From Modestobacter sp. (GTDB taxonomy: Bacteria > Actinomycetota > Actinomycetes > Mycobacteriales > Geodermatophilaceae), in contig JAOPWO010000465.1 of assembly GCA_025965635.1 (NCBI GenBank), forward strand, positions 1 to 5,379: 5,379 nt of DNA. The letters run 5' to 3'. The stretch's first letter is position 1. Every line of letters begins with the position of its first letter. The notes below the pieces were generated by a model. That model searched no databases and was not told where the DNA came from. It saw nothing but the letters and a program-made list of their open reading frames with translations. Position numbers and translations under genes: made by a program. Below are positions 1 to 4,872 of the stretch, one piece after another.

Positions 1-223
1 GGTTCACCGGCCCCTGGACGGTCGGGTGGCCGAACCCGCCGACTGCCACCGCGACGTCGGTGAAGAGGACGACCTGCGCCGTCTCGACCCGCAGCAGGCG
101 GGCGGTCAGCCCGGCCAGCCGGTCGAAGGGCGCGCTGGTGGAGAGCTCGGCGACCAGGCGGCGGGTGAAGGCCAGCCGCGCCGGGTCGTCCAGCGGATCA
201 CAGGCAGCTGGCTGGACGGGCAC
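1..223 (-). CDS. GAF-domain protein, N-terminal part (runs off left edge)
   Basis: Reading leftwards from a GTG at 223 gives 74 uninterrupted codons that leave the window. The start is supported by a perfect AGGAGG ribosome binding site at 233-238, nine bases upstream. The protein begins MPVQPAACDPLDDPARL and continues into a segment (about residues 17-60) with the pattern of the first helix and strand of a GAF domain: FTRRLVAEL, then FDRLAGLTARLLRVETAQVVLFTD. GAF domains are small sensory modules. In actinobacteria this N-terminal arrangement often precedes a PP2C/SpoIIE-type phosphatase, a GGDEF domain or a histidine kinase, but the output domain lies outside the window and cannot be named. 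The gene is transcribed away from the EAL-domain gene, and the two share a 158-base control region. The reading frame is well supported; the GAF call rests on about 60 residues. Confidence 0.72.
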   Translation of the reverse strand, partial: MPVQPAACDPLDDPARLAFTRRLVAELSTSAPFDRLAGLTARLLRVETAQVVLFTDVAVAVGGFGHPTVQGPVN

Positions 224-232
224 GGCGGCAGA

Positions 233-238
233 CCTCCT
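233..238 (-). promoter_or_regulatory. Ribosome binding site deciding the GAF-protein start
   Basis: On the minus strand this reads AGGAGG, a full match to the anti-Shine-Dalgarno sequence. It lies nine bases before the GTG at 223 and decides that start. Confidence 0.7.
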
Positions 239-309
239 CCTCGGGCGTCGGCGGCGTGCCCGGCACGGCGACAGCGCCGTCCATGCTGCCACGGCCGGAC
301 GTGCGCCCT

Positions 310-350
310 CCCGTCAACCACGCCACCCGACGGGGTGATTCGCCCGTCAA
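310..350. repeat. Direct and inverted repeats in the divergent control region
   Basis: The octamer CCCGTCAA occurs at 310-317 and again at 343-350, exactly 33 bases apart, close to three helical turns. The second copy is also the right arm of an inverted repeat: GACGGG at 329-334 and CCCGTC at 343-348 with an eight-base spacer. The region lies between the divergent GAF and EAL genes, so a regulator binding here could act on both. Read on the minus strand each octamer contains TTGACGGG, which resembles a -35 element, but I find no convincing -10 at the right distance. Short GC-rich repeats can arise by chance. Confidence 0.35.
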
Positions 351-359
351 GGGCCGGGC

Positions 360-385
360 GGGAGGCGTCGATGCCGGGGAGGTGA
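360..385 (+). promoter_or_regulatory. Four-codon leader ORF overlapping the EAL gene start
   Basis: A GGGAGG ribosome binding site at 360-365 is followed, five bases later, by ATG at 371. That ATG opens only four codons (MPGR) before a TGA at 383-385. The TGA overlaps the GTG at 382-384 in the GTGA arrangement typical of translational coupling. The GTG has no well-placed ribosome binding site of its own: a GGGGAG abuts it directly, and GGGAGG is 16 bases away. Ribosomes could therefore load at the ATG, finish the minigene and restart at the GTG. This is an inference from spacing only. Confidence 0.4.
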
Positions 386-1521
386 CGACGACGACGCTCC
401 CACGGCCGACCTGGGACTGCCGCCCGCTGCTGGCCGACCCGGAGGACCTGGCGGTCGTGTTCCAGCCCATCGTGGACCTGGCGTCGGCCGGCATCGCCGG
501 CTACGCGGCGCTGGCCCGCTTCCCGGGCACCGCCACGCCCGACGTGTGGTTCGCCGCCGCAGCGGACGCCGGCCTCGGGGCCGAGCTGGAGGCGCTGGCC
601 GTCAGCCGCGCGCTCGCCGCCCTGCCGGACCTGCCGCCGGCCACCTTCCTCACCGTGGGCGTCAGCCCGCACCTCCTGGGCAGCGCACCGGTCACCGAGG
701 CGTTCGCCGCTCCGGCCACCCTGCGCCGGGTCGTGGTGCAGCTCACCGGCTGCACCCCCGTCGACGACCTCCGGGCGCTGCGCGCCCAGACCGCCGCTCT
801 GCGCGGCCGGGGCGCCCGCATCGCGATCAACGACGCCGGCTCGGGCTCCTCGGGCCTGCGGCAGCTCGCCGAGCTGCGGCCCCAGCTGATCACGCTGGAC
901 CGGGCGCTGGTGACCGGGGTGGACGACGACCCGGTGCGTCACGCGCTGGCCGAGATGGTCGGCGCCTTCGCCGGCCGGATCGACGCCTGGCTGCTCGCCG
1001 ACGGCATCGACAGTCCCGGTGAGCTCGCCGCCTCCGCCCGGCTCGGCGTCCCGCTGGTGCAGGGCTGGCTGCTCGGCCGCCCGACACCCGACTTCGCCCC
1101 GCTGGCCCCGAAGGTCGTCGAGCTGGTCCGCGGCCAGGTCACCCGGGCCCGGCAGGCAGAGAGCGTCGCCGGCCTGCTGCGGCCGGTCCGCCAGCGCTCG
1201 GCCCGCGCCGACGACGGGACGGCGCCGCCGCCCTACGTCCTGCTGGACGACGACGGGACGCCGACCGCGATCACCCTGACCGACCCCCGCACCGGCCGGC
1301 CCCACCGCGCGGCGGTCTCGCTGCGCGTCCCGCCGTCGGCCGGGGTGGCCGCGACCCTGCAGCGGGCGCTGACCCGTACGCCCGCGGAGCGCTTCGACCC
1401 GGTCGTGTGCACCGCCGCCAACGGTGAGGTGCTCGGCCTGCTGCGCGTGGACGACCTGGCCTCGGCCGCCGCGAACCACCGCTCGAGCGGGGTGCCAGCG
1501 CGCAGCTTTCCTGCGCGCTGA
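382..1521 (+). CDS. Degenerate EAL-domain protein with a CBS-like C-terminus
   Basis: From GTG 382 the protein is 379 residues. Residues about 23-234 follow the full course of an EAL domain (cyclic-di-GMP phosphodiesterase fold): VVFQPIVDL (25-33), AGYAALARFP (39-48, EAL site), LTVGVSP (90-96), VVVQLTG (117-123), IAINDAGSGSSGL (147-159), LITLDRALV (169-177), LADGID (205-210) and VQGWLLGRP (226-234). Most ligand positions are changed: the EAL Glu is Ala42, the NvS Asn is Gly93, the ElTE Glu is Gln120, the DDFG motif reads NDAG, the KID Lys is Thr171, and the Glu of the usual AEGVE is Asp207. Hydrolysis of c-di-GMP is therefore unlikely. A sensory, c-di-GMP-binding or protein-binding role is possible. 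The C-terminus ends in a CBS-like strand-helix, FDPVVCTAANGEVLGLLRV. There is no signal peptide or membrane segment. An in-frame ATG at 256 lacks a ribosome binding site and adds a low-complexity extension, so I prefer 382, though the start is uncertain. Confidence 0.82.
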   Translation: MTTTTLPRPTWDCRPLLADPEDLAVVFQPIVDLASAGIAGYAALARFPGTATPDVWFAAAADAGLGAELEALAVSRALAALPDLPPATFLTVGVSPHLLGSAPVTEAFAAPATLRRVVVQLTGCTPVDDLRALRAQTAALRGRGARIAINDAGSGSSGLRQLAELRPQLITLDRALVTGVDDDPVRHALAEMVGAFAGRIDAWLLADGIDSPGELAASARLGVPLVQGWLLGRPTPDFAPLAPKVVELVRGQVTRARQAESVAGLLRPVRQRSARADDGTAPPPYVLLDDDGTPTAITLTDPRTGRPHRAAVSLRVPPSAGVAATLQRALTRTPAERFDPVVCTAANGEVLGLLRVDDLASAAANHRSSGVPARSFPAR

Positions 1522-1531
1522 CACCCCGCTC
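1485..1531. terminator. Bidirectional hairpin between convergent EAL and reductase genes
   Basis: Two 21-base arms (1485-1505 and 1511-1531) are reverse complements except for one mismatch (C1495 against A1521), enclosing the five-base loop CTTTC. No T-run follows on either strand, but the near-perfect 20-pair stem is by far the strongest hairpin in the window. It sits exactly where two converging transcripts meet. The plus-strand TGA (1519-1521) lies inside the right arm, and the minus-strand TGA (1530-1532) touches its end. The left arm encodes the last residues of the EAL protein. Serving both directions is inferred from symmetry and position. Confidence 0.8.
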
Positions 1532-2453
1532 ACGCGCTGGCGTCGGTGAGGTGGCGGCTCTGGTCGTCGGTGAGCCGCAGGTCCTGCATCGGCAGCAGGT
1601 CGGCCAGCTGCTCGACCGACCGGCCGCTGGCGATCGGCGCGACGACCGTGGGCTGATCGGCCAGCCAGCGCAGCGCCACCGCCGCGACCGTCACGCCGTG
1701 CTCGGCTGCGACGTCGGCCAGCGCGATGAGCACCCGGTCGCCCCGCTCCCCCACGTAGGCCGAGGCGCCCTTCGCGCGCGGCGAGTCGATCTGCTCGCCG
1801 GCCCGGTACTTGCCGGTCAGGAAGCCCTTCGCCAGCGCGAAGTAGGGCAGCGTGCCCAGCCCGTTCTCCGCGACGACGTCGCGCAGCTCGCCCTCGTAGC
1901 CCGGCCGCTCCATCAGGTTGTAGTGCGGCTGCAATGCCACGTAGCGGGTCAGGCCCTGTCGCTCGGAGGTCTCCAGCGCCTCGGTCAGCCGCTCGGCCGA
2001 GTAGTTCGAGGCGGCGACGTGGCGCACCTTGCCTGCCTGCACCAGGGCGTCGAAGGCGGTGAGCGACTCCTCCAGCGGCGTCGTCTCGTCGTCGTAGTGC
2101 GCGTAGTAGAGGTCGATGGTGTCGACCTGCAGGTTGCGCAGCGACCGCTCGGCGGCGGCCTCGATCTCGCCGGCCGACAGCGGGTGCTCCTTCTGGCCGG
2201 GCGAGGCCTTGGTGGCCACCACCATCCGGTCGCGCACCCCCCGCTCGGCCATCCACCGGCCGAGGATCTGCTCGGAGGCGCCGTTGCCGTACATCTCGGC
2301 GGTGTCGACGAACGGCGCGAGGGTGCCGGGGGTCGCGTCCAGGAAGCGGTCGAGCAGCGCGAAGGACGTCGGCTCGTCGGCCGTCCAGCCGAACACGTTG
2401 CCGCCGAGGCAGAGGTCGCTGACCGTCAGATCGGTCCCGGGGAGCCGTGGCAT
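1530..2453 (-). CDS. Aldo/keto reductase, NADP(H)-dependent
   Basis: The protein is 307 residues, a usual length for the aldo/keto reductase superfamily, which reduces aldehydes and ketones with NADPH in the cytoplasm on a TIM-barrel fold. The N-terminus (LTVSDLCLGGNVFGW) is typical. The catalytic tetrad is visible: Asp50 and Tyr55 in FVDTAEMYG, Lys82 in VVATKAS, and His119 in LYYAHYDDE. The cofactor-binding half is present as VRHVAASNYS, YVALQPHYNLMER, PYFALAKGFLTGKY, and the late VAPIASGRSVEQL, which matches the phosphate-binding loop. The substrate is unknown, so no gene symbol is given. ATG 2453 is chosen because homology begins immediately after it and a -10-like element lies seven bases upstream; there is no ribosome binding site, which fits a leaderless transcript. 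The reading frame stays open far upstream of 2453, but that stretch overlaps the HU and hydrolase genes antisense and is spurious. The gene is a single unit, convergent with the EAL gene. Confidence 0.93.
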   Translation of the reverse strand: MPRLPGTDLTVSDLCLGGNVFGWTADEPTSFALLDRFLDATPGTLAPFVDTAEMYGNGASEQILGRWMAERGVRDRMVVATKASPGQKEHPLSAGEIEAAAERSLRNLQVDTIDLYYAHYDDETTPLEESLTAFDALVQAGKVRHVAASNYSAERLTEALETSERQGLTRYVALQPHYNLMERPGYEGELRDVVAENGLGTLPYFALAKGFLTGKYRAGEQIDSPRAKGASAYVGERGDRVLIALADVAAEHGVTVAAVALRWLADQPTVVAPIASGRSVEQLADLLPMQDLRLTDDQSRHLTDASA

Positions 2454-2460
2454 GGGCGCC

Positions 2461-2466
2461 ACGCTA
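2461..2466 (-). promoter_or_regulatory. -10 element for a leaderless aldo/keto reductase transcript
   Basis: On the minus strand this is TAGCGT, matching the actinobacterial TAnnnT -10 pattern, with seven bases to the ATG at 2453. That spacing would place the transcription start at or next to the start codon. The absence of any Shine-Dalgarno sequence agrees with this. No clear -35 hexamer is seen. Confidence 0.5.
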
Positions 2467-2808
2467 GTTGGACGACCCCGCTGCCCCCGCCGCTCGCGGT
2501 GCGCCCGGCCGGGGCCGAGGGCGGGACGGGTGGGGCTCGCGGGGCGGGAAAAGCCCGGATCGCCGGGACTTCGGCTGGCCAGGGAGGGGGTAGTCATGGC
2601 AGCGTGCGCCGGGTTCCTGGTCGACGACGTGGTCGGCCAGACCCGCCCACCGGGACCCCCTGTGCTGGAGTTGTCAGCAGCACCGGGCACGGTGGAGGCC
2701 CCGGGCGTCCGCCAGGACGACCGGGTGCCGCGCCCGCCAAGGGCGCGACGACCAACGGCGACGGCCCCGCGCGGGGCCGGTCGCCGACACCCCAGCGAGA
2801 GGAAAACG
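2467..2808 (+). other. Gene-free region and probable leader of the HU gene
   Basis: Between the divergent reductase and HU genes I find no protein with recognisable features. The stretch holds a small tetraloop-type hairpin (CCGGG-type arms at 2554-2558 and 2563-2567), a GGGTAG at 2588-2593 that resembles the -10 of stress sigma factors of the SigB/SigF kind but with only a poor -35, a purine-rich GGGAGGGGG at 2582-2590 followed by ATG at 2596, a TGCTG/CAGCA inverted repeat (2663-2667 and 2675-2679), and the strong hairpin listed separately. From ATG 2596 the frame is open into the HU gene. The intervening residues are rich in Pro and Arg and look non-coding, so I treat the stretch as promoter plus untranslated leader. 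Confidence 0.4.
2756..2786 (+). promoter_or_regulatory. Strong stem-loop just upstream of the HU ribosome binding site
   Basis: Arms 2756-2762 and 2780-2786 (seven pairs) continue into arms 2763-2768 and 2773-2778 (six pairs) with one bulged G at 2779 and a GCGC loop. The stem ends ten bases before the HU ribosome binding site (GAGAGGA, 2797-2803). There is no T-run, so an intrinsic terminator is unlikely. A leader structure affecting mRNA stability or translation of the HU gene is more plausible. Confidence 0.45.
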
Positions 2809-3096
2809 ATGAACAAGGCTGAACTCGTCTCCGCCATCGCGAAGCGCGCCGACGTCCCCGCATCGACCGTCGACTCCGTCATCGACGGCCTGCGCGAGGA
2901 GCTGGTCGAGGCCATCACCCGCGGCGAGAAGGTGGCCGTCCCCGGTCTGCTGACCGTCGAGCGCAGCCAGCGCTCCGCACGCACCGGCCGCAACCCGCAG
3001 ACCGGCGAGTCGATCGAGATCGCCGCCGCCCACACCGTCAAGGTGACCGCCGGCTCGAACCTCAAGAAGGCTGCCAGCGCCGTTCCGGTCGCGTAG
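2809..3096 (+). CDS. HU-family nucleoid DNA-binding protein, short HupA-like form
   Basis: This 95-residue protein is a complete HU subunit: a helical dimerisation half (MNKAELVSAIAKRADVP, residues 1-17, and the helix VDSVIDGLREELVEAI), then VAVPGLLTVERSQRSARTG and the HU signature GRNPQTGESIEI (about residues 60-71), which forms the DNA-embracing beta arm with its intercalating Pro at residue 63. HU dimers bend and compact the chromosome without strict sequence specificity. The C-terminus (LKKAASAVPVA) ends without the long Lys/Ala-rich tail of mycobacterial HupB or Streptomyces HupS, so it matches the short HupA-like type. The usual GFxTF before the arm is GLLTV here, a conservative change of core residues. 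ATG 2809 has a good ribosome binding site (GAGAGGA, five-base spacing) and coincides with the start of homology. The gene is followed at 116 bases by a serine hydrolase that is probably functionally unrelated. Confidence 0.95.
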   Translation: MNKAELVSAIAKRADVPASTVDSVIDGLREELVEAITRGEKVAVPGLLTVERSQRSARTGRNPQTGESIEIAAAHTVKVTAGSNLKKAASAVPVA

Positions 3097-3124
3097 AGAG
3101 AAGGACCCGACCACGTGCACCACC

Positions 3125-3173
3125 GCGCCCCCGCGCCGCTCCTGACCCCGTGCCAGGATGCGGGCGGGGGCGC
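3125..3173 (+). terminator. Possible terminator-like inverted repeat after the HU gene
   Basis: Ten-base perfect arms (GCGCCCCCGC at 3125-3134, complement at 3164-3173) flank a 29-base spacer, starting 28 bases after the HU stop. The long spacer and lack of a T-run make this a weak candidate. It could separate HU from the hydrolase gene or be chance pairing in GC-rich DNA. Confidence 0.25.
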
Positions 3174-3212
3174 CGCTCGTGGAGGAGCCCGCCCCACGAC
3201 ACGGGGGTGCCC

Positions 3213-4457
3213 ATGACGGCCGTTCAGACCGACCTGTCGGTGACCACCGACCCGGCCGAGGTCGGCGTCGACGCCGACCGGCTGCTCCGGCTGGACCGGC
3301 GGCTGGTCCGCTGGGTGGACGAGGGGCAGCTGCCCGGGTTCCTGGTCACCGTCGCCCGGCACGGCTCGCTGGTGCACGTGGGCCGGTACGGGTACCGGGA
3401 CGTCGAGGCCGGGCGGCCGGTCACCGACGACACCCGCTGGCGGATCTTCTCGATGACCAAGCCGGTCACCTCGGTGGCCGCGATGTCGCTGTACGAGGAG
3501 GGCGCGTTCGAGCTGACCGACCCGATCAGCCGCTGGCTGCCGGAGTTCGCCGAGACCCGGGTGTACAGCGGCGGACCGGCCGCCAAGCCGGTCACCGTGC
3601 CGCAGTTGGAACCGATCCGGGTGTGGCACCTGCTCACCCACACCGCGGGGCTCACCTACGGCTTCCACCACTCGCACCCCGTCGATGCGCTGTACCGGCT
3701 GCGCGGCCACGAGTGGGGCACCCCGGCCGGCGCGGACTCCGTCGAGGTCACCCGGCAGTTCGCGGCCATGCCGCTGCTGTTCCAGCCCGGCAGCGAGTGG
3801 AACTACGGCGTGTCCACCGACGTGCTGGGCAGGCTGGTCGAGGTGCTCGCCGGCCAGCCGCTGGACGAAGTGTTCGCCGAGCGCGTCTTCGGCCCGCTGG
3901 GCATGACCGCGACCTCCTTCGGGCTGCGTCCCGAGGACGACCCGGACACCCTGGCCCAGCTCTACGGACCCGGCGTCGTGCCGATGCCGGCCTTCGCCGC
4001 TGCGGCGCTGCAGAAGCCGGCGTTCCTGTCCGGCGGCGGCGGGCTGGTGTCCACGGCCGGGGACTACCTGCGGTTCGTGGAGATGCTCCGCCGCGGCGGA
4101 GCCGTCAGTGACGACCCGGACGACGGGCGGGTGCTCGGCTCGCGCACCGTCGCCCACATGGTCCGCAACCACCTGCCCGGCAACGTGGACCTGGAGACCT
4201 ACGGCCGGCCGCTGTTCGCCGAGACCCCGCTGCGCGGTGTCGGCTTCGGGCTCGGCTTCTCCATGGTGCTCGACCCGCCCCGCTACGGCGTCGTCGCCAG
4301 CGCCGGCGACTACAGCTGGGGCGGGGCGGCGTCCACCGCGTTCTACGTCGACCCGGTCGAGGACCTGACGGTGACCTTCTACACGCAGCTGCTGCCCTCC
4401 AGCACCCTCCCGATCCGCGGACACCTGCGGCAGCTGGTCAACCAAGCCCTGGTGTAG
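3213..4457 (+). CDS. Serine hydrolase, beta-lactamase family (family VIII esterase type)
   Basis: The 414-residue protein has the fold signature of class C beta-lactamase-like serine hydrolases. The nucleophile motif SxxK is S80-M-T-K83 in WRIFSMTKPVTS. The second motif tyrosine is Tyr198 in WNYGVSTDVLGRLVE. In place of the KTG box there is W369-G-G in DYSWGGAASTAFYVDP. YxS plus WxG is characteristic of family VIII carboxylesterases (EstB-like) rather than true penicillin-binding beta-lactamases. Other family blocks are present: VWHLLTHTAGLTYGF (138-151), FGPLGMTATSF (226-236) and SGGGGLVSTAGDYLRF (273-288). No signal peptide is visible, so a cytoplasmic esterase is likely; the substrate is unknown. 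The start ATG 3213 is preceded by a run of G at 3203-3207; an in-frame GTG at 3207 would add only two residues. The final 20 bases overlap the decayed DUF664 gene on the opposite strand. Confidence 0.92.
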   Translation: MTAVQTDLSVTTDPAEVGVDADRLLRLDRRLVRWVDEGQLPGFLVTVARHGSLVHVGRYGYRDVEAGRPVTDDTRWRIFSMTKPVTSVAAMSLYEEGAFELTDPISRWLPEFAETRVYSGGPAAKPVTVPQLEPIRVWHLLTHTAGLTYGFHHSHPVDALYRLRGHEWGTPAGADSVEVTRQFAAMPLLFQPGSEWNYGVSTDVLGRLVEVLAGQPLDEVFAERVFGPLGMTATSFGLRPEDDPDTLAQLYGPGVVPMPAFAAAALQKPAFLSGGGGLVSTAGDYLRFVEMLRRGGAVSDDPDDGRVLGSRTVAHMVRNHLPGNVDLETYGRPLFAETPLRGVGFGLGFSMVLDPPRYGVVASAGDYSWGGAASTAFYVDPVEDLTVTFYTQLLPSSTLPIRGHLRQLVNQALV

Positions 4458-4830
4458 GTCCCCGCGCACCGGGTCGGCGTGGCCGTCGTGCCGGGGCGCA
4501 CTCCTCGACCAGGTGCGCCCGGCTGGCGTCGACGGCCGCGGTGAAGCCCCCGGTCGCGGCCCACCCCGTCGAAGTCGCCGTCCGGATCGTCCTCGCCGCA
4601 GCAGAGCGACTCGACCTGCTCCCCGCCGTGCACCTGGCGGAAGCAGCCGGTCCGCGCAGGCCCGGCGCGGGCGGCGCCACCGACCGGCGGCCCAGCTGCT
4701 CGGCGGTCAGGCCGGCGCACCCCAGCAGCAGCGTGGCCCGGTGGAACTCCAGCCAGGCCTCCACCGCCGCCCGTTCACCCTCCCGGAACGGTGGGCCGAC
4801 CCGCACGGGTGCCGACGGCGACTCGGCCAT
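4438..4830 (-). pseudogene. Decayed DUF664 / DinB-superfamily protein gene
   Basis: From ATG 4830 the first 57 residues match the start of actinobacterial DUF664 proteins (VGPPFREGERAAVEAWLEF, then HRATLLLGCAGLTAEQLGRRS). After about 4660 homology moves to a second frame, giving FRQVHGGEQVESLCCGED then DPDGDFDGV (4642 down to 4562). It returns to the first frame for GGFTAAVDASRAHLVEEC (to about 4498) and moves to a third frame for RHDGHADPVRGDL (4493 down to about 4455), which is the family's C-terminal RHNGHAD block. The helix after the N-terminal block, usually LLGLVRHLAEVERxW with a metal-ligand His, is missing at the first shift, and part of the middle also seems lost. DinB-superfamily proteins are four-helix bundles, often metal-binding. 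The first frame by chance stays open to 4438 as a 130-residue reading, which an automatic annotator might call a gene. Three frame changes plus loss of a conserved helix argue for true decay rather than a sequencing error. Confidence 0.78.
4491..4522. repeat. Inverted repeat downstream of the hydrolase gene
   Basis: GGGCGCAC at 4494-4501 pairs with GTGCGCCC at 4513-4520 across an 11-base loop; CCGG pairing can extend the stem with a bulge. It lies 33 bases beyond the hydrolase stop and could help end that transcript, but there is no T-run and it is inside the DUF664 remnant, so it may be incidental. Confidence 0.3.
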
Positions 4831-4860
4831 GGCCGGAGTCACCCCGGGCCCGAGGCTCCT

Positions 4861-4866
4861 TACGCT
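4861..4866 (+). promoter_or_regulatory. -10 element for a leaderless folP2-type transcript
   Basis: TACGCT fits the actinobacterial TAnnnT -10 pattern and is followed by six bases and then the GTG at 4873. This is nearly the same arrangement as at the aldo/keto reductase gene. There is no Shine-Dalgarno sequence before the GTG. No clear -35 is seen. Confidence 0.5.
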
Positions 4867-4872
4867 GTGCCC

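Noticed and set aside
347..372. Flagellar-sigma-like promoter before the EAL gene
   Set aside because: Only partial matches (TCAAG and GTCGAT against TAAA and GCCGAT) with acceptable spacing; too weak to list as a feature, kept only as a competing model.
256..381. N-terminal extension of the EAL protein from ATG 256
   Set aside because: No ribosome binding site precedes it, the residues are Pro/Arg-rich without similarity, and it would cover the whole divergent control region.
106..2256. A 716-codon open frame on the minus strand
   Set aside because: It crosses the EAL gene antisense and the reductase gene out of frame, is Arg/Ala/Gly-rich and shows no domain; it is an effect of GC-rich codon bias.
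2467..2808. Riboswitch in the HU leader
   Set aside because: I could not match the conserved core of any c-di-GMP, c-di-AMP or other riboswitch class I know; the hairpins alone do not support the call.
1551..2822. A 423-codon open frame on the plus strand
   Set aside because: It is antisense to the reductase and lacks any recognisable domain or a ribosome binding site at its start.
3154..3159. CAGGAT as a -10 for the hydrolase gene
   Set aside because: No -35 at a sensible distance, and a five-of-six match is expected by chance in this length.
2454..4469. In-frame upstream extension of the aldo/keto reductase on the minus strand
   Set aside because: It runs antisense through the HU and hydrolase genes, is low complexity, and reductase homology begins exactly at ATG 2453. 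Only its first residues (RGDLHQGLV) are meaningful, as the tail of the DUF664 remnant.
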